Numbered from the stretch's first letter, positions 35,541 through 44,165 are shown. The stretch is 64,000 bases of DNA from an uncultured Clostridia bacterium (GCA_944378105.1 CALWGC010000001.1:38577-102576); one strand, 5' to 3'. Made by a program: numbers and translations. Notes: generated by a model not told the origin, from the sequence alone.

Positions 35541-36014
35541 TTATCCAATCAGGAAGAGCGGCTGGCCAAAGCCGACCACTTCTTCGTTTTGTGCATAAAT
35601 TTCCAGTACGGTGCCGCTGTAAGGGCTTACCACTTCGTTCATGACTTTCATGGCTTCGATGATGCAAAGCACATCGCCGCTTTCCACCTTGCTGCCAACG
35701 GTCACAAAAGGCGGTTTATCCGGCGCGCCGGAGGCATAGAAGGTACCCACCAAAGGCGCCGTCACTTCTTGGCCTTGTGGTTTTGGCTGTGCAGCCGAAG
35801 CTGGGGCAGCGCTTTCTTGTGTAATAGAAGGGGCACTGGAAGAAACGGGTTTGGCTGCAGGGGCCTCAACGGGCGCTGCAGACGATGTGGTTTCTGCCAA
35901 TGGTCCATCGTTTTTACTCATGGCGATGATGGCGCCGTTGTTGGAAAGAGAAAAGCTGCGCAGACTGGATTGATCGATCAGCGCAATCAGCTCTTTGATT
36001 TCTTGAAATTCCAT
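35541..36014 (-). CDS. accB: Acetyl-CoA carboxylase biotin carboxyl carrier protein
   Basis: The 157-residue protein has an N-terminal helix ([20 protein letters not shown]), an Ala/Pro/Ser-rich flexible linker at about 45-85, and a C-terminal biotinyl domain with the biotin-accepting Lys in [12 protein letters not shown]. It carries the carboxylated biotin between AccC and AccAD. It lies 3 bases after fabF. Confidence 0.96.
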   Translation of the reverse strand: MEFQEIKELIALIDQSSLRSFSLSNNGAIIAMSKNDGPLAETTSSAAPVEAPAAKPVSSSAPSITQESAAPASAAQPKPQGQEVTAPLVGTFYASGAPDKPPFVTVGSKVESGDVLCIIEAMKVMNEVVSPYSGTVLEIYAQNEEVVGFGQPLFLIG

Positions 36015-36017
36015 GGT

Positions 36018-37253
36018 TTATTCCTCCCATTTTTTGATGCAAAGCACGGCGTTATGGCCGCCAAAGCCCAGCGAGTTGGTGAGGGCATATTCCACCCTTG
36101 TGCTGCGGCCCACGTTTGGCACATAGTCCAAATCGCATTCTTCATCGGGCACCTGATAGCCGATGGTTGGCGGGATAAAGTCGTTTTGCACGGCATAGAC
36201 GCAGGCCAACGCTTCCACGGCGCCGGCAGCGCCCAAAAGATGGCCGGTCATGGATTTGGTGGAGGAGATGGCAACGGTATTGGCTGCCTCGCCCAGGGCC
36301 AGTTTGATGGCCTTTGTTTCGCTGGCGTCATTGGCCGGCGTTCCGGTACCATGGGCGTTGATGTAAGAAACCTGGTCGGGCGTGATGCCGGCTTCTTCCA
36401 TGGCTTGCACCATGGCGCGGGCGGCGCCGTCGCCGTCAGGAGAAGGGGCTGTGATATGGTAAGCGTCACAGGTGGCGCCATAGCCAACGATTTCGCCATA
36501 GATTTTGGCGCCGCGGGCCTTGGCGTGTTCCAGTTCTTCCAACATCAAAACCCCGGCACCATCGCCCATAACAAAGCCGCCCCGTTCTTTGTCGAAGGGG
36601 ATGCAGGCCCGAGCAGGGTCGGTGCTGGTGGTTAAAGCCGTTAAGTTACTAAAGCCGGCCACGGCGATTTTGGAGATGGAATATTCCGCGCCGCCAGCCA
36701 GGCAGGCATCCAAATAGCCCATTTTGATATTGCGGAAGGCTTCGCCGATGGAGTTGGTGCCGGTGGCGCAGGCCGTTACCACACTGGAGCAAATGCCTTT
36801 GGCCCCAAAGCGAATGGCAATGTTACCGGCGGCCATGTTCCCAATGGCCATGGGGATAAACAGCGGAGAAACCTTGGAAGGGCCTTTTTCCACCATTTTT
36901 TCAATCTGTTCTTCCATGGTGCAAAGACCGCCAATGCCGCTGCCGACGATGACGCCAAAGCGGTAGGGGTCAATGCTTTCCGGGGTCATGCCGCTCATTT
37001 CATAGGCCTGTGTGGCAGCGGCCACACCATAGATGGAGAACATGTCGTTTCGTTTCAATTCTTTTTTTGCTACGTATTTTTCGGCGTCAAAGTCTTTGAC
37101 TTCGGCAGCCACTTTTGCTTTGCAGTCGCTGGCATCAAACTTTTGGATGAAGTCAATGCCGCAAACGCCGTTTTTCAGGTTTTCCCAAAAGGTAGGGGCG
37201 TCGTTTCCGATGGGGGTAACAGCACCCATGCCTGTGATGACACAACGTTTCAT
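36018..37253 (-). CDS. fabF: 3-oxoacyl-ACP synthase II
   Basis: The 411-residue thiolase-fold enzyme has the catalytic Cys in VVTACATGTNSIGEA near 165, the two His in INAHGTGTPAND and TGHLLGAAGAVEA, and RVVITGMGAVTP-like MKRCVITGMGAVTPIG at the start. It condenses malonyl-ACP with growing acyl-ACP. AAAAGGAGG precedes the ATG at 37253. It is the only FabB/FabF-type enzyme in the window. Confidence 0.97.
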   Translation of the reverse strand: MKRCVITGMGAVTPIGNDAPTFWENLKNGVCGIDFIQKFDASDCKAKVAAEVKDFDAEKYVAKKELKRNDMFSIYGVAAATQAYEMSGMTPESIDPYRFGVIVGSGIGGLCTMEEQIEKMVEKGPSKVSPLFIPMAIGNMAAGNIAIRFGAKGICSSVVTACATGTNSIGEAFRNIKMGYLDACLAGGAEYSISKIAVAGFSNLTALTTSTDPARACIPFDKERGGFVMGDGAGVLMLEELEHAKARGAKIYGEIVGYGATCDAYHITAPSPDGDGAARAMVQAMEEAGITPDQVSYINAHGTGTPANDASETKAIKLALGEAANTVAISSTKSMTGHLLGAAGAVEALACVYAVQNDFIPPTIGYQVPDEECDLDYVPNVGRSTRVEYALTNSLGFGGHNAVLCIKKWEE

Positions 37254-37275
37254 GCGGATACAATACCTCCTTTTC

Positions 37276-38007
37276 TTATCCCATTACCATGCCGCCATCC
37301 ACATGAAGCACCTGGCCGGTGACATACGGGTGGCTGGCCAAAAAGACAGCGGCTTGCGCCACATCGTCTACCGTGCCAAACCGATGCAGCGGAATGGCTT
37401 CCAACATTTTGGCTTTCACGTCGTCTTTTAAAACGGCGGTCATATCCGATTCGATAAAGCCGGGGGCAATGGCGTTACAAGTGATGCCACGGGGGGCCAG
37501 TTCTCTTGCGGTGGAGCGGGTCAGACCGATGATGCCGGCTTTGCTGGCTGCATAGTTGGCCTGCCCAGCATTGCCCATGACGCCAACGACGGAACTGATG
37601 TTGATGATGGCGCCGCTGCGCTGTTTGAGCAGGATGGAAGAAGCATGGCGGATGGTGTTGAAAGCACCTTTTAAGTTGGTGTTGATGACCGCATCAAAAT
37701 CTTCTTCACTCATGCGCATCAAAAGACCGTCCCGGGTGATGCCGGCGTTATTGACCAGGACATCGATGGAGCCGCAGGCTTTTTTGGCTTCTTTGATCAG
37801 CCGTTCTGCTTCGTCAAACTTGCTCACATCGGCCTGGATGGGCAGACAAGAAACACCATAACTTTCGATTTGCTGGATGGCTTCTTGGGCCACGTTGCTT
37901 CGATAATTTAAAACAATGTTGGCGCCTTCTTTGGCAAAGGCCAAGGCGATGGCATAGCCGATGCCCTTGGCAGCGCCGGTGACAACAACGGTTTTTCCTT
38001 TTAACAT
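37276..38007 (-). CDS. fabG: 3-oxoacyl-ACP reductase
   Basis: The 243-residue short-chain dehydrogenase has the NADPH motif VVTGAAKGIGYA at 7-18, NNAGITRDGLLMRM, the catalytic Ser near INISSVVG and YAASKAG with the Tyr-Lys pair. Start at 38007 with GGAGGAG upstream; the longer frame from 38064 runs into fabD. It reduces 3-oxoacyl-ACP in each elongation round. Confidence 0.97.
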   Translation of the reverse strand: MLKGKTVVVTGAAKGIGYAIALAFAKEGANIVLNYRSNVAQEAIQQIESYGVSCLPIQADVSKFDEAERLIKEAKKACGSIDVLVNNAGITRDGLLMRMSEEDFDAVINTNLKGAFNTIRHASSILLKQRSGAIINISSVVGVMGNAGQANYAASKAGIIGLTRSTARELAPRGITCNAIAPGFIESDMTAVLKDDVKAKMLEAIPLHRFGTVDDVAQAAVFLASHPYVTGQVLHVDGGMVMG

Positions 38008-38008
38008 A

Positions 38009-38944
38009 TCATTTCTCCTCCAAAGCCGCAAGGGTTTTGGCAAGCGACTTTTCGTCTTCCACATTCAAAATAGTAACTCCTTTGACCGTACGTTTCACAA
38101 AACCACATAAAGTTTTGCCTGGGCCAATTTCGATAAACGTATCCACCCCTTGTTCGGCCAGATACAAAATGGTATCTTCCCACCGCACGGGGCTCATTAC
38201 TTGCTGGATGAGGGTTGGGCGGATGGAAGCGGCATCGGGATAGGGGCGGGCGGTGAAGTTGGTCACCACAGGAACAGAAGGCATGGTAAAAGTCATTTTT
38301 TCCAGCTCTTCTTCCAGTTTTTCTGCCGCAGGTTTTAAAAGACCGGTATGGAAGGGGCCGCTGACATTAAGCTGCACCACCATTTTGGCACCGGCTTCTT
38401 TACAAAGGGCCGCAGCAGAAGCAGCGGGGCCTGCAAGACCGGCAATGACAATTTGGCCCGGTGCGTTATAGTTGGCCGGAGCCACATACCCTTCCGAAAG
38501 GGTCACTTCGTTACAAATGGCTTCGATTTTTTCTTTGGCCAGGCTTAAAACGGCATACATGGCGCCTTCTCCGGCCGGAACGGCTTCGGTCATAAAGCGG
38601 CCTCTTTTGCGTACCAGTGTGACGGCATCGGCAAAGGAAAATGTGCCGCCAGCCGTCAAGGCAGAATATTCGCCCAGGCTTAAACCTGCCAGATAATCAG
38701 CCGAAACGCCCTTTTCTTTCAGCACAGCAAGCAAAGCCATGCTGGTGGTCAAAATGGCCGGTTGGGTGTATTCGGTTTCGTTCAGTTTTGTTTCGTTTTC
38801 CCAACAGATTTCTGAAATGGAAAAACCAAGGGCAGCATCGGCTGCGTCATAAACGGCTTTGGCTTGCGGATAGGCCATGGCAATTTCTTTGCCCATACCC
38901 ACATACTGCGCGCCCTGGCCGCTGAAAAGAAATGCTGTTTTCAT
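38009..38944 (-). CDS. fabD: Malonyl-CoA-ACP transacylase
   Basis: The 311-residue enzyme starts MKTAFLFSGQGAQYVGMGKE. It has the nucleophile in GLSLGEYSAL (Ser near 90), the substrate Arg in KRGRFM, and His in SGPFHTGLL. It loads malonyl groups onto AcpP. AAAGGTGA precedes the ATG at 38944. It is separated from fabK by 79 bases containing a perfect 13-base stem (38968-39014); all other spacings from here to accA are short. Confidence 0.96.
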   Translation of the reverse strand: MKTAFLFSGQGAQYVGMGKEIAMAYPQAKAVYDAADAALGFSISEICWENETKLNETEYTQPAILTTSMALLAVLKEKGVSADYLAGLSLGEYSALTAGGTFSFADAVTLVRKRGRFMTEAVPAGEGAMYAVLSLAKEKIEAICNEVTLSEGYVAPANYNAPGQIVIAGLAGPAASAAALCKEAGAKMVVQLNVSGPFHTGLLKPAAEKLEEELEKMTFTMPSVPVVTNFTARPYPDAASIRPTLIQQVMSPVRWEDTILYLAEQGVDTFIEIGPGKTLCGFVKRTVKGVTILNVEDEKSLAKTLAALEEK

Positions 38945-38967
38945 GCGTATCACCTTTGAAAAATGGA

Positions 38968-39014
38968 GACGAATCAAAAGAAACCCAGCGAAAAAAAGCG
39001 GCTTTTGATTCGTC
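38968..39014 (-). other. Hairpin inside the fab operon, between fabK and fabD
   Basis: GACGAATCAAAAG (38968-38980) pairs perfectly with CTTTTGATTCGTC (39002-39014) across a 21-base loop. On the minus strand it is followed by TCCATTTTTC, so it could reduce read-through or protect an RNA end after fabK. The outer bases (GAATCAAAA, TTTTGATTC) resemble the hairpin at 29121-29206. Confidence 0.65.
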
Positions 39015-39023
39015 CCAATGGAT

Positions 39024-39956
39024 TTATTTTGTTATGGATTGAAGCACCCGCAGATAATCTTGATACAAATCTTCAATGATTTCTTGGGCGGTTTGTTCTT
39101 TGGTTACAAGGCCTGCAATCTGGCCGCACATCACAGAGCCATAGTCCATGTCGCCTTCTTTGACAGCCCGGCGCAATGCACCACGGCCCAAGGCGTCCAG
39201 TTCTTCTGGCAAAGCGTTGCGTTTTTCCAACGCTTCATATTCTCTGGCCAGGCGGTTGCGGATGACACGCACCGGGTGCCCGGTGGATTGCCCGGTGGTG
39301 GTGGTGTCGATGTCTTTGGCCTTGATGACACGATCTTTATAGTTTTGATGTACCGTACATTCTTTGGCCACCAAAAAGCGGGTGCCGATTTGTACGCCGC
39401 TTGCGCCCAACATACGGGCAGCGGCCATGCCGCGGCCATCGGCAATGCCGCCGGCTGCAATGACGGGAATATCCAAAGCGTCTACCACCTGGGGCACCAA
39501 GGCCATGGTGGTGATTTTTCCTACATGGCCGCCAGATTCGCATCCTTCTGCAATGACAGCATCGGCGCCGTCTTTTTGCATCCGTTTGGCAATGGCCACA
39601 GAGGGAGCCACAGGCACCACTTTGATACCGGCGGCACGAAATGCTTCCATATATTTCCCAGGGCTTCCGGCGCCGGTGGTGACGATGGGTACTTTTTCCT
39701 CGCATACCACGCGGGCAATGTCGTCTGCAAACTGGCTTAACAGCATGATGTTAACGGCAAAGGGCTTGTCGGTTTTTTCTCGTACCCGAGCAATTTCGGC
39801 CCGGCAGCCTTCGCCATCCAAGTGTCCTGTGGCCAAAACGCCAAGACCGCCTGCATTGGATACGGCGGCGACTAAGCTGGCATCGGAGATCCAGGCCATG
39901 GCTCCTTGGATGATGGGGTATTGAATGTTCAATAACTGACAAATATCTGCATACAT
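39024..39956 (-). CDS. fabK: FMN-dependent enoyl-ACP reductase II
   Basis: The 310-residue TIM-barrel flavoprotein matches FabK, with IQYPIIQGAMAWISDASLVA, AVSNAGGLGVLATGHL, VIAEGCESGGHVG, VIAAGGIADGRGMAAARMLG and IGTRFLVAKECTVH. It replaces FabI in many Clostridia and streptococci and reduces enoyl-ACP with NAD(P)H. It follows acpP by 40 bases. I found no fabI in the window. Confidence 0.95.
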   Translation of the reverse strand: MYADICQLLNIQYPIIQGAMAWISDASLVAAVSNAGGLGVLATGHLDGEGCRAEIARVREKTDKPFAVNIMLLSQFADDIARVVCEEKVPIVTTGAGSPGKYMEAFRAAGIKVVPVAPSVAIAKRMQKDGADAVIAEGCESGGHVGKITTMALVPQVVDALDIPVIAAGGIADGRGMAAARMLGASGVQIGTRFLVAKECTVHQNYKDRVIKAKDIDTTTTGQSTGHPVRVIRNRLAREYEALEKRNALPEELDALGRGALRRAVKEGDMDYGSVMCGQIAGLVTKEQTAQEIIEDLYQDYLRVLQSITK

Positions 39957-39996
39957 AATTTTTGTTCACCTAACTTTTGTATCTGCTTTTTTGGAA

Positions 39997-40224
39997 TCAT
40001 TCCTGTGCAGATGCTTCCACCAATTTCACAACATCGCCAACGGTTTTGATGTTTTCCACATCTTCAATTTTGACATCAAATTCATCTTCGATGTCGTTGA
40101 TAATCTGAAACAGGTCCAAAGAGTCTGCTTCCAAATCGTCTTTTACGCTGGTTTCCATGGTGATTTCGTCCAGATCTTTGCCGGTTTGTTCTGCAATAAT
40201 TTCTCTGATTTTTTCAAAATACAT
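39997..40224 (-). CDS. acpP: Acyl carrier protein
   Basis: The 75-residue acidic protein has the phosphopantetheine-accepting Ser35 in [11 protein letters not shown] and the usual helix pattern ([20 protein letters not shown]). It carries all intermediates of the pathway. AGGAGGAAAAC precedes the ATG at 40224. It lies 97 bases downstream of fabH, a gap with its own -10-like TATAAT. Confidence 0.97.
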   Translation of the reverse strand: MYFEKIREIIAEQTGKDLDEITMETSVKDDLEADSLDLFQIINDIEDEFDVKIEDVENIKTVGDVVKLVEASAQE

Positions 40225-40283
40225 CTTGTTTTCCTCCTGTAATCAATGATTTTTCTTCCCGTTTAAAATAAGTCCATTCTACC

Positions 40284-40314
40284 ATTATAAAGGATACTGG
40301 TGAAAAAAGCCAGT
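40284..40314 (-). promoter_or_regulatory. Possible internal promoter before acpP
   Basis: On the minus strand TATAAT (40289-40284) follows a small hairpin (ACTGG pairing with CCAGT, 40296-40314). No good -35 box is present (TGGCTT at 17 bases), so this is weak. Confidence 0.35.
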
Positions 40315-40321
40315 CTTTCTA

Positions 40322-41293
40322 TTATAAACGAATTAACATACTGCCCCAAGTAAGCCCTGCCCCAAAGCCACAAAGTAAAATCAGCTTGCCTTCGGTCAGT
40401 TGGCCTTTTTCGGCCAGTTCGTTTAAGGCAATGGGGATGGTGGCAGAGGAGGTATTGGCATATTCAAACATATTCAGATAAAACTTCTCCATGGGGATAT
40501 GGAGTTTGCGGCTGATGATTTCGACGATGCGGCTATTGGCTTGGTGTGGTACGACCAAATCAATTTCCTCAGTGGATACGCCGGCTTTTTCCAATAATTT
40601 TTGCACGGACTTTGGTACGGCGCGGGTGGCAAAATCGAAAATGGCGCGCCCGTCCATGTGGATATAAGGGTCGGTACCCCGTTCCACCTGATTATAAGGG
40701 CTTGCCGCCGGCACATGGCCACAGGTCAAAGAAAGGCCTTTGGCGCCGTCGCTGCCCACTTCTTCACATAAAATGCCCGGCTCGTCGCTGCGTACCACCA
40801 TGGCCCCGCCGGAGCCGTCGCCAAAGAGAACACAGGTGCTGCGGTCTTCGAAATTGATATATTTACTCAGCACTTCCGTACCAATGACCAAAGCATTTCG
40901 ATATACGCCGGTTTTGATGAATTTGTCTGCCACCGAAAGGCCAAAAACAAAGCCGCTGCAAGCGGCACTGATGTCAAAGGCCAAAGCATTGGTGGCGCCG
41001 ATGGCTGCTTGTACCAAGCAGGCCACCGAAGGGGTGGTGTAATCACCGGAAACGGTGGCAACGATGATCAGTTCAATGTCTTCTGGACGGATGTCGCATT
41101 TGCGCAGCACATCTTTGGCTGTGCCAATGGCCAAATCCGAAGCGTTTTCGCCGGTGGAAAAATGGCGTTTTCCAATGCCGCTGCGGGATTGAATCCACTC
41201 GTCGGAGGTATCTACCATTTCCGAAAGGCGATCGTTGGTAATCACTTGCGCCGGCACACAGGAGCCGGTGGCAATCAATTTTGAGAAATACAT
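40322..41293 (-). CDS. fabH: 3-oxoacyl-ACP synthase III
   Basis: The 323-residue enzyme starts each fatty-acid chain from acyl-CoA and malonyl-ACP. Catalytic residues: Cys in DISAACSGFVFG near 113, His in VVPHQANSRI, Asn in EYANTSSATIPI. SDEWIQSRSGIGKRHF near the N-terminus is typical. The start codon overlaps the end of the fabT-like regulator by 19 bases, so translation is coupled. Confidence 0.97.
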   Translation of the reverse strand: MYFSKLIATGSCVPAQVITNDRLSEMVDTSDEWIQSRSGIGKRHFSTGENASDLAIGTAKDVLRKCDIRPEDIELIIVATVSGDYTTPSVACLVQAAIGATNALAFDISAACSGFVFGLSVADKFIKTGVYRNALVIGTEVLSKYINFEDRSTCVLFGDGSGGAMVVRSDEPGILCEEVGSDGAKGLSLTCGHVPAASPYNQVERGTDPYIHMDGRAIFDFATRAVPKSVQKLLEKAGVSTEEIDLVVPHQANSRIVEIISRKLHIPMEKFYLNMFEYANTSSATIPIALNELAEKGQLTEGKLILLCGFGAGLTWGSMLIRL

Positions 41294-41784
41294 GGCAATT
41301 CTCCTACATTCTGTTGCCCGCAGCTGGCAGAGCAGTCGCGGGATTGATATTTTGTTTGCATAAATACATTCAGTTTTGTCAGGGTATGGAGCAACAGCCG
41401 GGTTTCTTCTTCCGAAAGTTCCTCCAGCACGGTCTCAGCCATGGCAGCATGAAAATGATCGTGCAGCCGGCACAGCCGCCGCCCTTCCTTCGTCAGGCCC
41501 ACCTTTACAACCCGCTTATCTTCTGCACAGCGAAACCGTTCCACATATCCTTTTTTTACCAGGTTTCCAATGCCCACCGTCAAAGTGCCGGTGGTCACGC
41601 GCAGCGCTTTTGCCAGTTCGCTCATGCTTTTTGGCTCTCCAAGGCCGATGGCGGCAATGGTATGCACTTCTGTCATAGAAGTATCCGCAAAGGGCCCGCT
41701 GGTCATGGCATGTTCTTCCATGGCAAGGATATTGTTGAAAAGATGAACCAGAAGGTCATTGACCATTCTAGATGTTTTTGTCAT
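41275..41784 (-). CDS. fabT: MarR-family regulator, FabT-like
   Basis: The 169-residue winged-helix protein has MSELAKALRVTTGTLTVGIGNLVKKGYVERF (recognition helix) and the wing RCAEDKRVVKVGLTKEGRRL. Heading a fab operon is the position of FabT in streptococci and Clostridia, where acyl-ACP-bound FabT represses the operon. The C-terminal tail holds two Cys (RDCSASCGQQ) not usual in FabT, possibly metal or redox linked (inference). The ATG at 41784 has AAGGAGA upstream. A TTTGA-TAT-TCAAA palindrome overlaps its own promoter, consistent with autoregulation. Confidence 0.85.
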   Translation of the reverse strand: MTKTSRMVNDLLVHLFNNILAMEEHAMTSGPFADTSMTEVHTIAAIGLGEPKSMSELAKALRVTTGTLTVGIGNLVKKGYVERFRCAEDKRVVKVGLTKEGRRLCRLHDHFHAAMAETVLEELSEEETRLLLHTLTKLNVFMQTKYQSRDCSASCGQQNVGELPCISQN

Positions 41785-41808
41785 GGCATCTCCTTCCCTA
41801 AAAATTAG

Positions 41809-41821
41809 TTTGATATTCAAA
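41809..41821. promoter_or_regulatory. FabT-type operator
   Basis: TTTGATATTCAAA has 5-base arms around TAT. It touches the -10 box of the fab operon and covers the expected start of transcription. It resembles described FabT sites of the TTTGA...TCAAA type. Confidence 0.65.
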
Positions 41822-41849
41822 GTATAGTGGATTTTTCTCTATCCGTCAA
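41821..41849 (-). promoter_or_regulatory. Main promoter of the fab operon
   Basis: On the minus strand: TTGACG (41849-41844), a 17-base spacer and TATACT (41826-41821). Confidence 0.8.
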
Positions 41850-41947
41850 TAGGCGGAAAAAAGATTTCGCACGCTACGTTTTTGACCGGGGCGAAAAAAT
41901 GGGGAAACCTAGGATTTATGCGGGTTTTTTGCGTCAAAAAGAAGCGA

Positions 41948-41976
41948 TTGACAATGGGCAAAATATATAATATAGT
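41948..41976 (+). promoter_or_regulatory. Promoter of the NMO/FabK-like gene
   Basis: TTGACA (41948-41953), a 17-base spacer and TATAGT (41971-41976). It is divergent from the fab promoter; no FabT-type palindrome is near it. Confidence 0.75.
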
Positions 41977-42023
41977 ATCCATAACGACGTGTCGAGTTTC
42001 GAATGAATAGGAGATGGACGAAC

Positions 42024-43088
42024 ATGCAATTAAAGCCGCTTGTCATTGGTGACCTTACCATCCAGGTGCCGATTATTCAAGGTGGTATGGGGGTTGGGAT
42101 CAGTTTATCCCGTTTGGCCGGCGCCGTGTCCAAGGAAGGTGGCCTGGGGGTTATTTCGGCAGCCCAACCAGGGTATCCGGATGCCGATTTTATGAAAAAC
42201 GCGCTGGACGCCAATTTGAAGGCATTGGCAGAACATATCCAAAAAGCAAAGGAGATTTCTGGCGGCGCACCCGTTGGGGTGAATATCATGCGGGCGTCCA
42301 ATCACTATGCCGATTATGTACGCTGTTGTGTGGATCATGGGGCCGATGTGATCATTTCCGGGGCAGGATTGCCGGTGGAATTGCCACAGCTTTTGAAAGA
42401 CACCACGGTGAAATTTGCGCCCATTGTTTCCAGTTTGAAGGCCGCCAAAGTGCTGTTTCAGCGGTGGGATAAACGATACCAAAAAGTGGCGGACTTTGTG
42501 GTGATCGAAGGGCCAAAGGCCGGGGGACACTTGGGCTTTACGGCAGAAGATGCCCAAAACCTGACCCGAGAAGCCTATGACGAAGAAGTGGTGCGGATTG
42601 TGGAATTTGTCAAAGGCTATGAAGAAAAATATGGCCACATTCCGGTGGTCTTTGCCGGAGGCGTCTTTGATAGAAGCGATATTGACCACTATCTTGCCTT
42701 GGGCTGTGAAGGGGTACAGATGGCGACGCGCTTTGTGGTGACGGAAGAATGCGATGCACCAGAAAGCTATAAACAAGCATATCTAGCGGCCAAAAAAGAA
42801 GATGTGGTCATCGTCAAAAGCCCGGTGGGTATGCCAGGGCGGGCCATTCGTAATCAGTTTGTCAAAGAACGGGAAGTGGACCGGGAGCCGGTGGAAAAGT
42901 GCTTCGACTGTATGGATCACTGCAATCCGACCACCACGCCTTATTGTATCTCCATGGCGTTGATCCGGGCTGCCCGGGGCCAGCTGGACCATGCGTTATT
43001 GTTTTGCGGCGAAAATGTTTGGCGCCTGAACGAAATGACCACGGTCAAGGCATTGTTTGAAGAATTATTGGCAGAACCAAAAGCGTGA
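42024..43088 (+). CDS. Nitronate monooxygenase/FabK-like FMN enzyme
   Basis: The 354-residue TIM-barrel flavoprotein has VPIIQGGMGVGISLSRLAGA, GGLGVISAAQPGY, VGVNIMRAS, VIISGAGLP, IEGPKAGGHLGF, VVFAGGVFDRSD and EGVQMATRFVVTEEC. It is clearly related to FabK (39024) but differs in loops and in a C-terminal four-Cys cluster, CFDCMDHCNPTTTPYC, at about residues 292-307. Nitronate monooxygenases detoxify propionate-3-nitronate; the position beside fabT-fabH also permits a lipid role (inference). GGAG lies 11 bases before the chosen ATG at 42024; an ATG at 42003 lies before that ribosome site. It is followed by a terminator. Confidence 0.85.
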   Translation: MQLKPLVIGDLTIQVPIIQGGMGVGISLSRLAGAVSKEGGLGVISAAQPGYPDADFMKNALDANLKALAEHIQKAKEISGGAPVGVNIMRASNHYADYVRCCVDHGADVIISGAGLPVELPQLLKDTTVKFAPIVSSLKAAKVLFQRWDKRYQKVADFVVIEGPKAGGHLGFTAEDAQNLTREAYDEEVVRIVEFVKGYEEKYGHIPVVFAGGVFDRSDIDHYLALGCEGVQMATRFVVTEECDAPESYKQAYLAAKKEDVVIVKSPVGMPGRAIRNQFVKEREVDREPVEKCFDCMDHCNPTTTPYCISMALIRAARGQLDHALLFCGENVWRLNEMTTVKALFEELLAEPKA

Positions 43089-43097
43089 TTTTTTTCG

Positions 43098-43139
43098 ACT
43101 TCCAAGCAAGCAGGAACCCTGCGGCTTGGAAGTTTTTTT
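43098..43139 (+). terminator. Terminator of the NMO/FabK-like gene
   Basis: ACTTCCAAGC pairs with GCTTGGAAGT, with an inner GCAGG-AAC-CCTGC stem, then a T-run to 43139. Confidence 0.9.
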
Positions 43140-43230
43140 CTTATGTAGAATAAAATTTATAATAAAAATAATACTTCTTTTTTCATAATGTGGAAGAAAA
43201 ATATTTACGGATATTTTTTGAAAAATGCCG

Positions 43231-43259
43231 TTGACATCGGGGTTTTTGTCGTATATAAT
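43231..43259 (+). promoter_or_regulatory. Perfect consensus promoter of panB copy 1
   Basis: TTGACA (43231-43236), a 17-base spacer and TATAAT (43254-43259). Just downstream, TCCATT-TTCG-AATGGA (43267-43282) is a perfect palindrome and a possible operator for the GntR regulator. Confidence 0.88.
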
Positions 43260-43327
43260 TGGGAAATCCATTTTCGAATGGAGTGAAAAAACAGCGAAAA
43301 AAAGAGCGTATTAGGGAGGCATGGAAC

Positions 43328-44149
43328 ATGAAGAAAAAAATCACGGTACCAGAAATTATGGCAACAAAACAAAACGGCAGAAAACTGGCCATGGTGACTT
43401 GTTACGATTACACCAGCGCAACATTGGTCAATGAAAGCGAAATCGAACTGATTTTGGTGGGTGATTCTCTCGGCATGACCATGCTTGGATACGAAGGCAC
43501 CGTAGGGGTGACGGTGGACGATGTGATTCATCACGGAAAATCCGTCAAACGCGGCGCACCTCAGACCTTTATCATTGGCGATATGCCCTTTGGTTCTTAC
43601 AACGTTTCTGTGGAACAAGGGATCATCAACGCTAACCGGATGTTTACAGAAATTGGCTGCGACGCCATCAAATTGGAAGGCGGCAAACGCTCGGCTGCTG
43701 TCATCAAAGGTATTGTGGAAGCCGGGATTCCCGTTTGCGGCCACATCGGTTTAACGCCACAGACCACCAGCATGATGGGCGGCTTTAAAGTGCAGGGCAA
43801 GAGCATGGAAGCCGTGGAAAGATTGTTGGAAGATGCCAAGGCCATCGAAGAAGCCGGGGCTTTTATGGTGATGGTGGAAGGCGTGCCAACGGCTGTGACC
43901 ACTTATCTGAAAGAAAGAATCAATATCCCCATCATTGGCATTGGCGCCGGGGCCGACTGCGAATTGCAGGGATTGATTATGCAGGATATGTTGGGCCTTT
44001 ATGAATGGGTGCCAAAATTTGCAAAAAAATATGCCCTCCTTCGTCAGCAGGTGATCGATGCCTTCAATACCTATCACCAGGAAGTGGCCGAAGGCGCATT
44101 CCCAACCCCAGAATATTCCTATAACACCAAGGTGGAAGGATTGGAATAA
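43328..44149 (+). CDS. panB: Ketopantoate hydroxymethyltransferase, copy 1
   Basis: The 273-residue TIM-barrel enzyme makes ketopantoate from 2-oxoisovalerate and methylene-tetrahydrofolate for pantothenate and CoA synthesis. Visible: metal ligands in VGDSLGM and GDMPFGSY, substrate loop KLEGGKRSA, catalytic Glu in MVMVEGVPTAV, IIGIGAGADCE, and FAKKY near the end. The ATG at 43328 has GGGAGG 8 bases upstream; the frame upstream to 43259 starts in the promoter. It differs from copy 2 (45157) at 35 of 273 residues by my alignment. No panC, panD or ilv gene is nearby. Confidence 0.95.
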   Translation: MKKKITVPEIMATKQNGRKLAMVTCYDYTSATLVNESEIELILVGDSLGMTMLGYEGTVGVTVDDVIHHGKSVKRGAPQTFIIGDMPFGSYNVSVEQGIINANRMFTEIGCDAIKLEGGKRSAAVIKGIVEAGIPVCGHIGLTPQTTSMMGGFKVQGKSMEAVERLLEDAKAIEEAGAFMVMVEGVPTAVTTYLKERINIPIIGIGAGADCELQGLIMQDMLGLYEWVPKFAKKYALLRQQVIDAFNTYHQEVAEGAFPTPEYSYNTKVEGLE

Positions 44150-44165
44150 TCCTTCTGCGATAAAT

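Noticed and set aside
35337..36635. 432-codon plus-strand open frame across fabZ, accB and fabF
   Set aside because: It is antisense to three certain genes, with a Gly/His/Phe-rich composition typical of shadow frames.
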